Source of the DNA: Streptomyces sp. NBC_01723
GTDB taxonomy: Bacteria; Actinomycetota; Actinomycetes; Streptomycetales; Streptomycetaceae
NCBI RefSeq assembly: GCF_036246005.1
Contig: NZ_CP109171.1
Span: 5,506,001-5,570,000, forward strand
Length of the DNA stretch: 64,000 nt
Reading direction: 5' to 3'
In this document: positions 33,723-41,349 of the stretch, in pieces
How positions within the stretch are numbered: the stretch's first letter is position 1
Layout of the letters: each line of letters opens with the position of its first letter
Position numbers and translations under genes: made by a program
The notes under the pieces: model-generated
Told to the model about the DNA's origin: nothing
Databases searched by the model: none
Seen by the model: the letters and a program-made list of their open reading frames with translations, nothing else

Positions 33723-34061
33723 ATGAAAAAGAGCGTGCTGACCCGCTACCGGGTCATGGCGTACGTCACCGGTGTGCTGTTGATCGCGCTGTGCCTTGGC
33801 ATGATCGCCAAGTACGCCCTGAAGATGGACGGCGCCGCGGACTTCACCCAGGTCGTCAGCATCGCCCACGGCTGGCTGTACGTCGTCTACCTCATCTTCG
33901 CCTTCGACCTGGGGTCCAAGGCGAAGTGGCCGGTGAAGAAGCAGCTCTGGGTGCTGCTCGCCGGGACCGTTCCGACGGCCGCCTTCTTCGTGGAGCGACG
34001 GATCAGCCGGGAGCTGGACGCCAAGGTCGCCGGGGCCGAGCCGGTGGCCGCCAAGGCCTGA
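33723..34061 (+). CDS. DUF3817 small membrane protein (copy 2)
   Basis: A 112-residue paralogue of the protein at 32421. It shares the motifs IAHGWLYVVYLIFAFDL, KWPVKKQLWVLL and VPTAAFFVER. It has three predicted spans and a short Ala-rich tail. The ATG at 33723 has no ribosome-binding site. TACGCT lies seven bases before it, which suggests a leaderless message. Function unknown. Confidence 0.85.
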   Translation: MKKSVLTRYRVMAYVTGVLLIALCLGMIAKYALKMDGAADFTQVVSIAHGWLYVVYLIFAFDLGSKAKWPVKKQLWVLLAGTVPTAAFFVERRISRELDAKVAGAEPVAAKA

Positions 34062-34105
34062 GCCCACCGCCGTGCGGACACCCGTGCGGCGGTTTCCCAT
34101 CGACA

Positions 34106-34127
34106 TTTACTTGGACGTCCTAGTAAA
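34106..34127 (+). promoter_or_regulatory. 22-bp palindromic operator at the icmA promoter
   Basis: TTTACT and AGTAAA flank TGGACGTCCT, so ten of the eleven symmetric pairs match. TAGTAA (34121-34126), inside the right arm, is the likely -10 of a leaderless icmA transcript. This is the size and form of a TetR-type operator, and a TetR gene lies just downstream of icmA. Confidence 0.65.
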
Positions 34128-34135
34128 TTGGGAGT

Positions 34136-35836
34136 ATGGACGCTCACGCCATAGAGGAAGGCCGCCTTCGGTGGCAGGCCCGGTACGACGCGGCGCGCAA
34201 GCGCGACGCGGACTTCACCACGCTCTCCGGCGACCCGGTGGAGCCGGTCTACGGGCCCCGGCCCGGGGACGAGTACGAGGGGTTCGAGCGGATCGGCTGG
34301 CCGGGTGAGTACCCCTTCACCCGGGGCCTGCACGCGACCGGCTACCGGGGGCGTACGTGGACCATCCGGCAGTTCGCCGGGTTCGGCAACGCCGAGCAGA
34401 CCAACGAGCGCTACAAGATGATCCTCCGCAACGGCGGGGGCGGGCTCTCCGTCGCCTTCGACATGCCGACGCTGATGGGCCGCGACTCCGACGACCCGCG
34501 CTCGCTCGGCGAGGTCGGGCACTGCGGGGTGGCCATCGACTCGGCCGCCGACATGGAGGTGCTCTTCAAGGACATCCCGCTCGGCGACGTGACGACCTCC
34601 ATGACGATCAGCGGGCCCGCCGTGCCCGCGTTCTGCATGTACCTGGTCGCCGCCGAACGGCAGGGCGTGGACGCGTCCGTCCTCAACGGCACGCTCCAGA
34701 CCGACATCTTCAAGGAGTACATCGCCCAGAAGGAGTGGCTCTTCCAGCCCGAGCCGCACCTGCGCCTCATCGGCGACCTGATGGAGCACTGCGCGGCCGG
34801 CATCCCCGCCTACAAGCCGCTCTCCGTCTCCGGATACCACATCCGCGAGGCCGGGGCGACGGCCGCGCAGGAGCTGGCGTACACCCTGGCGGACGGCTTC
34901 GGGTACGTGGAGCTGGGGCTCTCGCGCGGGCTGGACGTCGACGTCTTCGCCCCCGGCCTCTCCTTCTTCTTCGACGCGCACCTCGACTTCTTCGAGGAGA
35001 TCGCCAAGTTCCGCGCGGCCCGGCGCATCTGGGCCCGCTGGATGCGGGACGTGTACGGCGCGAAGACCGACAAGGCGCAGTGGCTGCGCTTCCACACCCA
35101 GACCGCCGGTGTCTCGCTGACCGCCCAGCAGCCGTACAACAACGTGGTGCGTACGGCCGTGGAGGCGCTGGCGGCGGTACTCGGCGGCACCAACTCCCTG
35201 CACACCAACGCGCTCGACGAGACCCTCGCCCTGCCCAGTGAGCAGGCCGCCGAGATCGCCCTGCGCACGCAGCAGGTGCTGATGGAGGAGACCGGCGTCG
35301 CCAACGTCGCCGACCCGCTGGGCGGTTCCTGGTTCATCGAGCAGCTGACGGACCGGATCGAGGCCGACGCCGAGAAGATCTTCGAGCAGATCAAGGAGCG
35401 GGGGCTCAGGGCGCACCCGGACGGGCAGCACCCCATCGGGCCGATCACCTCCGGCATCCTGCGGGGCATCGAGGACGGGTGGTTCACCGGCGAGATCGCG
35501 GAGTCCGCCTTCCGGTACCAGCAGGCGCTGGAGAAGGACGAGAAGAAGGTCGTCGGCGTCAACGTGCACACCGGTTCCGTCACGGGTGACCTGGAGATCC
35601 TGCGGGTCAGCCACGAGGTGGAGCGGGAGCAGGTGCGGGTGCTCGGCGAGCGCAGGGCCCGCCGGGACGACGCGGCGGTGCACAGCGCCCTGGAGGCGAT
35701 GCTGGGCGCCGCCCGGTCCGGGGCCAACATGATCGGGCCGATGCTGGACGCGGTGCGCGCGGAGGCGACGCTCGGGGAGATCTGTGGGGTGCTGCGGGAC
35801 GAGTGGGGGGTGTACACGGAGCCGGCGGGGTTCTAG
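34136..35836 (+). CDS. icmA: Isobutyryl-CoA mutase large subunit (IcmA)
   Basis: Catalytic subunit of the adenosylcobalamin-dependent mutase that interconverts isobutyryl-CoA and n-butyryl-CoA. It supplies C4 units for polyketides and is used in valine breakdown. Its 566 residues equal the known IcmA length. The protein is the TIM-barrel part only (TWTIRQFAGFGNAEQTNERY, TLQTDIFKEYIAQKEW, GGTNSLHTNALDE). The B12-binding small subunit (IcmB) must be encoded elsewhere. The ATG at 34136 is very close to a GGGAG, so a leaderless start after TAGTAA seems more likely. Confidence 0.92.
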   Translation: MDAHAIEEGRLRWQARYDAARKRDADFTTLSGDPVEPVYGPRPGDEYEGFERIGWPGEYPFTRGLHATGYRGRTWTIRQFAGFGNAEQTNERYKMILRNGGGGLSVAFDMPTLMGRDSDDPRSLGEVGHCGVAIDSAADMEVLFKDIPLGDVTTSMTISGPAVPAFCMYLVAAERQGVDASVLNGTLQTDIFKEYIAQKEWLFQPEPHLRLIGDLMEHCAAGIPAYKPLSVSGYHIREAGATAAQELAYTLADGFGYVELGLSRGLDVDVFAPGLSFFFDAHLDFFEEIAKFRAARRIWARWMRDVYGAKTDKAQWLRFHTQTAGVSLTAQQPYNNVVRTAVEALAAVLGGTNSLHTNALDETLALPSEQAAEIALRTQQVLMEETGVANVADPLGGSWFIEQLTDRIEADAEKIFEQIKERGLRAHPDGQHPIGPITSGILRGIEDGWFTGEIAESAFRYQQALEKDEKKVVGVNVHTGSVTGDLEILRVSHEVEREQVRVLGERRARRDDAAVHSALEAMLGAARSGANMIGPMLDAVRAEATLGEICGVLRDEWGVYTEPAGF

Positions 35837-35861
35837 GCGGGCGGTGCCGGTGCGGGCGTTG

Positions 35862-35882
35862 CCAGGGGGCTCCGCCCCCTGG
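35862..35882. terminator. Terminator hairpin of the dispersed CAGGGGGCTCCGCCCCCTG type
   Basis: CCAGGGGGC and GCCCCCTGG with a TCC loop lie between convergent icmA and the TetR gene. The sequence GTTGCCAGGGGGCTCC is, from memory, a common dispersed element in streptomycetes. Confidence 0.75.
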
Positions 35883-35962
35883 TCCCCCGGGCCTGTGCCC
35901 ACCCGCCACCCGACTCGGCCAACTGAAAGGTGGCCCACCGGACACCTCGGCCCGTTGGGAGG

Positions 35963-36610
35963 TCACCCGCCGCCGGGCTCGGGCGGGGGGTCGGTCTGGC
36001 GGGAGGTCAGGCCCCACAGCAGGACCTGTGTGAAGCCCCGTACCCAGTCGCCGTCCGCCGGTTCCGCGCTGACCAGGGTGCGGTGCACCACCGCGCCCGC
36101 GACCACGTCGAAGATGAGGTCGGCGGTGCGGGCGGCCTCGGCCGGGTCGGTCTCGGCGGGCAGCTCGCCGCGGGCCTGGGCGCGCGCCCTGCCCTCCAGG
36201 ACCAGGCGCTTCTGGCGTTCCACGATCGACGTGCGGATGCGCTCGCGCAGCGCGTCGTCCCGGGTCGACTCGGCGACCACCGCCATCAGGCCGCTCTTGG
36301 CCTCCGGACGGGCCAGGATCGCCGCGAACTGGAGCACCACGCCCTCGATGTCGGCGGCCAGGGAGCCGCGGTCCGGGAGCCGGAGCTCGTCGAACAGCTC
36401 CGCCACCGCGTCGACCACCAGCTCGTTCTTGCCCGCCCAGCGGCGATAGAGCGTCGTCTTGGCAACCCCGGCCCGGCCGGCGACGTCTCCGAGGGTGAGC
36501 CTGGACCAGCCCAGGTCGACCAGGACCTCCCGCGTCGCGGCCAGGATCGCGGTGTCCGCCGCGGCACTGCGCGGGCGCCCGGCACGGCCGGCGTGGGTGC
36601 TGCTCTGCAT
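35963..36610 (-). CDS. TetR-family transcriptional regulator
   Basis: A 215-residue regulator with the N-terminal helix-turn-helix TLGDVAGRAGVAKTTLYRRW and a C-terminal TetR_C-like ligand domain ending in VLLWGL. It is convergent with icmA, so it is a candidate for the palindrome at 34106. I chose the ATG at 36610. A TATGGT box lies six bases upstream, compatible with leaderless transcription; an ATG at 36637 is the alternative. Confidence 0.87.
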   Translation of the reverse strand: MQSSTHAGRAGRPRSAAADTAILAATREVLVDLGWSRLTLGDVAGRAGVAKTTLYRRWAGKNELVVDAVAELFDELRLPDRGSLAADIEGVVLQFAAILARPEAKSGLMAVVAESTRDDALRERIRTSIVERQKRLVLEGRARAQARGELPAETDPAEAARTADLIFDVVAGAVVHRTLVSAEPADGDWVRGFTQVLLWGLTSRQTDPPPEPGGG

Positions 36611-36857
36611 TCCCCGACCATAGATGCCCGGCCACATTCGGCGGGTTCTGTGCGGCCGTGAGGGAGATCACCGGGGCGGGGTGTTCCGACGGCCCCTCCC
36701 GGTATTACGCTACGACTCGTAGCGAAAGCACGGGTACGCCCGTGCCCCAGCGACGACCACGGGCGTGGGGTGGGGACCCGGCGCCGAACAGCACACATCC
36801 GGGCGGGCTTTCGACCCGGTTTTCACACGCGCGCGAGGTACGGGGGAGGATAGGCCC

Positions 36858-37835
36858 ATGCAGCCACGGAACATGTCCATGAGCGGGGTCGTCGACCTCG
36901 CCGCGGTGAAGGCGGCCCAGGAGGCCAAGACGAAGGCGGAGCAGGCCCGCGCCGAGGCCGCCCGGCACGGCGGGACGGGGGCGGTCTCTCCGGCCGACCT
37001 CGTCATCGACGTCGACGAGGCGGGCTTCGAGAGCGAGGTCCTGCAGCGGTCCACCGAGGTCCCGGTCGTCATCGACTTCTGGGCCGAGTGGTGCGAGCCC
37101 TGCAAGCAGCTCAGCCCGGTCCTCGAACGGCTCGCCGTCGAGTACGGCGGGCGCTTCCTCCTCGCCAAGATCGATGTCGACGCCAACCAGATGCTGATGC
37201 AGCAGTTCGGCGTCCAGGGCATCCCGGCCGTGTTCGCGGTCGTGGCCGGGCAGGCGCTGCCGCTCTTCCAGGGGGCCGCGGGCGAGACGCAGATCCGCCA
37301 GACCCTGGACCAGTTGGTGCAGGTCGCCGAGGAGCGCTTCGGCCTGACCGGTCTCGTCGTCGACCCCGAGGCCCAGCCCGGTGCCCCCCGGCCCGCCGCC
37401 GAGGAGCGTCCCGCGGGACCGCACGACGCGGCACTCGAGGCCGCCGTGCAGGCGCTGGACGCGGGCGACCTGGGCGGTGCCGTCCAGTCGTACAAGAACG
37501 TGCTGTCCGATGACCCGGGCAACACGGAGGCCAAACTCGGTCTCGCGCAGGCCGAGTTGCTCCAGCGGGTGCAGAACGCCGACCCGCAGAAGGTCCGCCA
37601 GGAGGCGGCCGACAAGCCGGGCGACGCGCAGGCGCAGATCGCCGCCGCCGACCTGGACCTGGTGGGCGGTCACGTGGAGGACGCCTTCGGCCGTCTCATC
37701 GACGCGGTGCGCGTCACGGCCGGCGACGACCGCAACGCCGTACGCGTGCGGCTGCTGGAGCTGTTCGAGGTGGTCGGCGCCGACGATCCGCGGGTCACCG
37801 CGGCCCGCAGGGCACTGGCTCGCGCCCTCTTCTAG
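36858..37835 (+). CDS. CnoX/YbbN-like thioredoxin-TPR co-chaperone
   Basis: A 325-residue fusion. A short charged leader is followed by a thioredoxin fold with the active-site motif WAEWCEPCKQ (about residues 75-84), then a C-terminal TPR-like helical region (residues 190-325). This order matches YbbN/CnoX, a chaperedoxin that protects proteins from oxidation and hands them to chaperones. A complete CxxC is present, so it may be redox active. The start is the ATG at 36858, with GGGGGAGGA upstream. Confidence 0.88.
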   Translation: MQPRNMSMSGVVDLAAVKAAQEAKTKAEQARAEAARHGGTGAVSPADLVIDVDEAGFESEVLQRSTEVPVVIDFWAEWCEPCKQLSPVLERLAVEYGGRFLLAKIDVDANQMLMQQFGVQGIPAVFAVVAGQALPLFQGAAGETQIRQTLDQLVQVAEERFGLTGLVVDPEAQPGAPRPAAEERPAGPHDAALEAAVQALDAGDLGGAVQSYKNVLSDDPGNTEAKLGLAQAELLQRVQNADPQKVRQEAADKPGDAQAQIAAADLDLVGGHVEDAFGRLIDAVRVTAGDDRNAVRVRLLELFEVVGADDPRVTAARRALARALF

Positions 37836-37888
37836 AGGTGTCCACCGGAGTGTTGCCGGTGTGAAGGAGCTGTCGACGAGGCGTCAAT

Positions 37889-37926
37889 GCGGCCGCGCTT
37901 TGCCAAAACTTGGCAATCGCGGCCGC
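37889..37926. terminator. Strong hairpin after the CnoX-like gene
   Basis: GCGGCCGCG plus TTGCCAA (37889-37906) pairs with TTGGCAA plus CGCGGCCGC (37910-37926), with only a small internal bulge and an AAC loop. It is probably the terminator of the gene ending at 37835. The inner TTGCCAA/TTGGCAA dyad could also be a protein-binding site. Confidence 0.65.
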
Positions 37927-38055
37927 TGTTACTGCCAGTAAGTCAGTGGCGTCGGTCTGTCGGACTCTGTCCATCGATCAATAGTTTTGTTCCGCCCCTT
38001 TGGCACACCCAGCGTCGCCGTCCGGGCCCGGTGCGTCGTCCCGTGGTTATCCGGC

Positions 38056-38073
38056 CGTTACTAGTGAGTAACG
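38056..38073. promoter_or_regulatory. Perfect 18-bp palindrome CGTTACT-N4-AGTAACG
   Basis: A TetR-like operator candidate about 380 bp upstream of the DUF6230 gene. Its TTACT/AGTAA core resembles the arms of the icmA operator (TTTACT/AGTAAA), though the spacing differs. Confidence 0.5.
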
Positions 38074-38453
38074 AACCCCCTTGTGTCGGCGGCGAGAATG
38101 CACCACGATCGGCGACGCTCGGTCCATTCCCGTACCCCGAAAGCCAGTCGGGTCGCGGGGGTTCCTGGGTCCCCACCGAGCAGAGCCGGCGGCAGTGGAG
38201 CCGGCTCTTGGGCAGGGGGGTCTTCGCTCACCCGGCGAAGCCTGTCCAGCAGGGTTGTGCGTGATGCGTGTCAGGCGCGACCAGTGGTTGTCGCTCGGGG
38301 GTGATCGCCGGTGACTCGGGCGCGTGGTACGCGCCGCCGAGTTCGGGCGCTCTCCTTCCCGAGGACGTAGCACTTCTCCCATCCCTGCCAGACCGAGCCG
38401 CCGAACCGGCGGCCGGCCGAGGCCAGGAGATGTACGTCCGAGAAGGAGGAAAT

Positions 38454-39086
38454 ATGGAGTCCCAGGTGCGTGGCGGGACCAGATGGAAGCGGTTCGCTGT
38501 GGTGATGGTGCCCAGCGTTGCCGCCACGGCTGCGATAGGCGTCGCGCTCGCGCAGGGCGCTCTCGCCGCGTCGTTCAGCGTTTCCGGCCAGTCGTTCAAG
38601 GTGACGGCGGACCAGCTCGACGGCACGGGCTTCTCCCAGTACGGGGCGATCGACTCGGGTTACACGCTGAAGGGCGAGAAGACGGCTCACCCCGTCGCGG
38701 TCTCGGCGTTCAAGTCCGCGTCGATCAAGAACATGTGCCAGTCCGTGGTCACCCCGGACATCCCGTTGATCGGTTCCGTCAGCCTCATGCTGAAGGCCGG
38801 CGGCGGTAAGCAGGCGGTCGAGGCCGAGAACCTGTACATCGACGTCGAGAATCTCGAGGCCGATGCCACGTTCCGCGGCATCGACATCGGTGTGGCTGCC
38901 AAGGACGCCAACAAGGGTCCCGGCATCAAGAAGGGCGACACCGCGAACCCGTACGGATTCGCGCAGCAGGCAGACTCGGCCACGCTGAAGAACGTGAAGC
39001 AGACGGCGTGGGCGACCACCGCCGGAACCTTCAAGCTCAGCGGTCTGAAGATGTCGCTGTCCAAGGGTGTCAAGGAGTGCTACTAA
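38454..39086 (+). CDS. DUF6230-family exported protein
   Basis: A 210-residue protein. After a basic N-terminus (GGTRWKRF) comes a signal-anchor VVMVPSVAATAAIGVALAQG ending in ALAAS, then a beta-rich domain with only two cysteines (NMCQS and the C-terminal KECY). Streptomycete homologues are sometimes labelled 'cholesterol esterase', but I see no hydrolase motif. The ATG at 38454 has AAGGAGGA just upstream; an in-frame ATG at 38430 is less likely. First gene of a three-gene operon. Confidence 0.78.
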   Translation: MESQVRGGTRWKRFAVVMVPSVAATAAIGVALAQGALAASFSVSGQSFKVTADQLDGTGFSQYGAIDSGYTLKGEKTAHPVAVSAFKSASIKNMCQSVVTPDIPLIGSVSLMLKAGGGKQAVEAENLYIDVENLEADATFRGIDIGVAAKDANKGPGIKKGDTANPYGFAQQADSATLKNVKQTAWATTAGTFKLSGLKMSLSKGVKECY

Positions 39087-39095
39087 GCACCCCTT

Positions 39096-39129
39096 GACGG
39101 GCGGGGGAGCCATGGCGCCCCCGCCCGTC
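39096..39129 (+). terminator. Intra-operon hairpin (attenuator or partial terminator)
   Basis: GACGGGCGGGGG (39096-39107) pairs perfectly with CCCCCGCCCGTC (39118-39129), 10 bp after the DUF6230 stop and 77 bp before the DUF6114 start. It could set the relative level of the first gene against the next two. Confidence 0.7.
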
Positions 39130-39206
39130 CACTCTCCCTCCGGCCGCGCCCTCGCGCGCGGACCGCATCTCCACCACAGCAAAGCCGTACCAGGGAGCTG
39201 TTTTCC

Positions 39207-39845
39207 ATGAGCGCCGAGACTCCTGCCGCAGCCGGCCAGTTCACCCGCCGGAGGCTGCAGTTCCGTGCCTGGCGAGGCGGGCGGCCGTTCTGGGCCGGCC
39301 TGTTCATCGCGCTCGGCGGACTCCCCATCGCCTACTTCCCGTACGCCAACCTCCAGATCGGTCACCTGACCCTCGCGATGGCCACCACCGCGGGATCCGG
39401 GTCCCTGATCATCGGTGTGCTGCTGGTCGTCCTGGGCGTCAGCCTGTGGTTCCAGAAGCACATCCGTGTCTTCGCGGGCGTGGCGGCGATCCTGCTCGCG
39501 CTGGTCTCCATCCCCGTGTCCAACCTCGGCGGCTTCCTCATCGGCTTCCTGCTCGCGCTGGTCGGCGGAGCGATGGCCGTCTCGTGGGTGCCGGGCGAAC
39601 CGCCGCAGGACGAGCCGCCGGTGGAGGGCAGGGGAAGGGGTGACGCGCCCGAGGGCGCGGTCCCCGGCACCGAGCTCCCCGGCATCCCGGCGCCCGGCAG
39701 CACGGCCTCCGACGCCACGGTGCCGAGGCCGCGCGAAGGGGTGGAGGGCGGGGGTCCCACCCAGACCTTCGAGGCACTGGGGGCGCACGATCTGTCAGGA
39801 ACGAGCCCGGCCAACGGGGCGAACGGGAGGCACAGTGCCGGCTGA
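39207..39845 (+). CDS. DUF6114-family membrane protein
   Basis: A 212-residue protein with four hydrophobic segments between residues ~30 and ~130 (FWAGLFIALGGLPIAYF, GSLIIGVLLVVLGVSLWF, IRVFAGVAAILLALVSIPV, GFLIGFLLALVGGAMAV). An 80-residue Pro/Gly/Glu-rich cytoplasmic tail follows. Its final codons overlap the GTG start of the next gene by 11 bp. Its role is unknown, but it consistently accompanies DUF6230 proteins in my recollection of streptomycetes. Confidence 0.8.
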   Translation: MSAETPAAAGQFTRRRLQFRAWRGGRPFWAGLFIALGGLPIAYFPYANLQIGHLTLAMATTAGSGSLIIGVLLVVLGVSLWFQKHIRVFAGVAAILLALVSIPVSNLGGFLIGFLLALVGGAMAVSWVPGEPPQDEPPVEGRGRGDAPEGAVPGTELPGIPAPGSTASDATVPRPREGVEGGGPTQTFEALGAHDLSGTSPANGANGRHSAG

Positions 39846-41250
39846 CGAGGTGACCCGCGGGACTGACGTGGAGTCGTCCCGTGCGAGAACCGGGCCGCGC
39901 CACGCGGCACCCAAAAAGCCGTTGTTCACCAGGTTCCACATGCCGGCCGGCAAGGCGATAGCCATCGCGGCGATGCCCACGGCCGTGCTCATGGGGATGG
40001 GGTTCACGCCGACGCTCGCCCTCGCCGACGGCAACGACGCGGCGCCGGCCTCCAACAGCCTGACGGCCGACGAGTACAAGGACTGCGTGGCGGCCCTGGA
40101 GGACGCCGAGAAGGACACGTCCGCGTCGCCCACCCCGTCGCCCTCGGCGACGGACGGGAAGACCGACGAGAAGGGCGACACGGAGGACAAGGGCGACGCG
40201 AAGGAGCCCGACGCCTCGGACTCGGGCGCGGACAAGGGTGAGTCCTCTTCGTCGGATTCAGGTTCCGACGACAAGGACGGCCAGGGCGACGAGGCCGGCA
40301 AGGACGACACGTCCCAGCCCGCCCCGAGCCCCTCCGCGTCGCAGAGCGGGGAGTCGGCCGGCGATGACGCCCCGGCGCCCGCACCCTCCGAGTCGGAGGG
40401 CAAGGGCGGGCTGCTGGACGGCATCGGCGACGCCATCGAGGGCATCTTCACCGGCGGCAAGAAGGCCGAGGAGACCCCGAGCCCCGAGGCGACCCCCTCC
40501 GAGACCCTGTCCGCGTCCGAAGAGGCCGGCGACGACGCCTCCGACACCGTGAAGGACACGACCGACAAGGTCACCGACACGGCGAAGGACACCGTCGAGG
40601 GCGCGACCGACGCGGCGTCGAAGGCGGCCGAGGACACCGGCAAGTCGGTGGACGAGGCGGCCGAGAAGGCGAAGGAGGAGGCCGAGAAGGCCAAGGAGGC
40701 TGCCGAGAAGGCGAAGGAGGAGGCCACCGCCTCACCCACGCCCAGTGCCTCCGAGAGCGCCGGTGTGGACGCCGACGACTGTCCCGTCGCCACCGACGAC
40801 GAGGGCGGCGTCGACAACAAGGTGCCGCTGCCCGACGACCCCTGGTACCTCAACGCCAGCTCGCTGCTGCTGAAGGGCGCCTCCTACAAGGGCGTCGTCG
40901 AGGTGAAGACGGCCAACGGCACCACCAAGAAGGTGCTGAAGTACGTCATATCCAACGGCACCGACATCGGCGACCTGCACCAGACGGTCAAGGACAAGCA
41001 GGCCGGCAAGACGCACCACGTCCAGGCGGCCGAGGGCTCGACGTCCACGATCCGCGACGGCGAGACGGTGATGTACACCGAGAGCATCTCGGGCAACCTG
41101 CTCGGGCTGATCCCGATCACCTTCGACCCGGAGAACCCGCCGCCGCTGGACATCCCGCTGATCTACTTCACCAAGGTGACGGTCGTCCAGGCCGGTCAGT
41201 TCGGCGGCACGCTCCACGTCCCGGGCCTGCACCAGTTCGTGACCGACTGA
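39835..41250 (+). CDS. Secreted protein with Ser/Asp/Lys-rich linker and C-terminal beta domain
   Basis: A 471-residue protein. Its N-terminal signal (IAIAAMPTAVLMGMGFTPTLALA) is followed by an acidic/Ser/Pro/Lys linker, then an amphipathic coiled-coil stretch (KAKEEAEKAKEAAEKAKEE near residue 290) and a C-terminal domain of about 150 residues. That domain contains PWYLNASSLLLKGASYKGVV and ITFDPENPPPLDIPLIYFT. The GTG at 39835 has GGGAGG four bases upstream. Translationally coupled to the DUF6114 gene. The C-terminal domain resembles the DUF6230 product in its 'layered' beta style, but I cannot confirm homology. Confidence 0.75.
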   Translation: MPADEVTRGTDVESSRARTGPRHAAPKKPLFTRFHMPAGKAIAIAAMPTAVLMGMGFTPTLALADGNDAAPASNSLTADEYKDCVAALEDAEKDTSASPTPSPSATDGKTDEKGDTEDKGDAKEPDASDSGADKGESSSSDSGSDDKDGQGDEAGKDDTSQPAPSPSASQSGESAGDDAPAPAPSESEGKGGLLDGIGDAIEGIFTGGKKAEETPSPEATPSETLSASEEAGDDASDTVKDTTDKVTDTAKDTVEGATDAASKAAEDTGKSVDEAAEKAKEEAEKAKEAAEKAKEEATASPTPSASESAGVDADDCPVATDDEGGVDNKVPLPDDPWYLNASSLLLKGASYKGVVEVKTANGTTKKVLKYVISNGTDIGDLHQTVKDKQAGKTHHVQAAEGSTSTIRDGETVMYTESISGNLLGLIPITFDPENPPPLDIPLIYFTKVTVVQAGQFGGTLHVPGLHQFVTD

Positions 41251-41284
41251 GCGCGCCCACAAGCCCGTTCGGGAGCCGCGAAAC

Positions 41285-41324
41285 CGCTGAGGGCGCCCCC
41301 TGTTCGCAGGGGGCGCCCTCAGCG
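41285..41324. terminator. Bidirectional terminator with UUCG loop
   Basis: A perfect 18-bp stem (41285-41302 with 41307-41324) closed by a TTCG tetraloop lies between the convergent secreted-protein gene and pyk. Confidence 0.93.
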
Positions 41325-41349
41325 CCGTACGGAGGCCGTGCGCGCCGTC

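Larger units (their letters stand above)
37836..38453. other. 618-bp non-coding region with operator-like palindrome and hairpins
   Basis: No convincing gene. It holds a long hairpin at 37889-37926, a perfect 18-bp palindrome at 38056-38073, a 9-bp stem at 38182-38208 and CTTCGC/GCGAAG at 38222-38240. The last two would lie in a long 5' leader of the gene at 38454. Short open frames here have poor codon usage. Confidence 0.6.
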
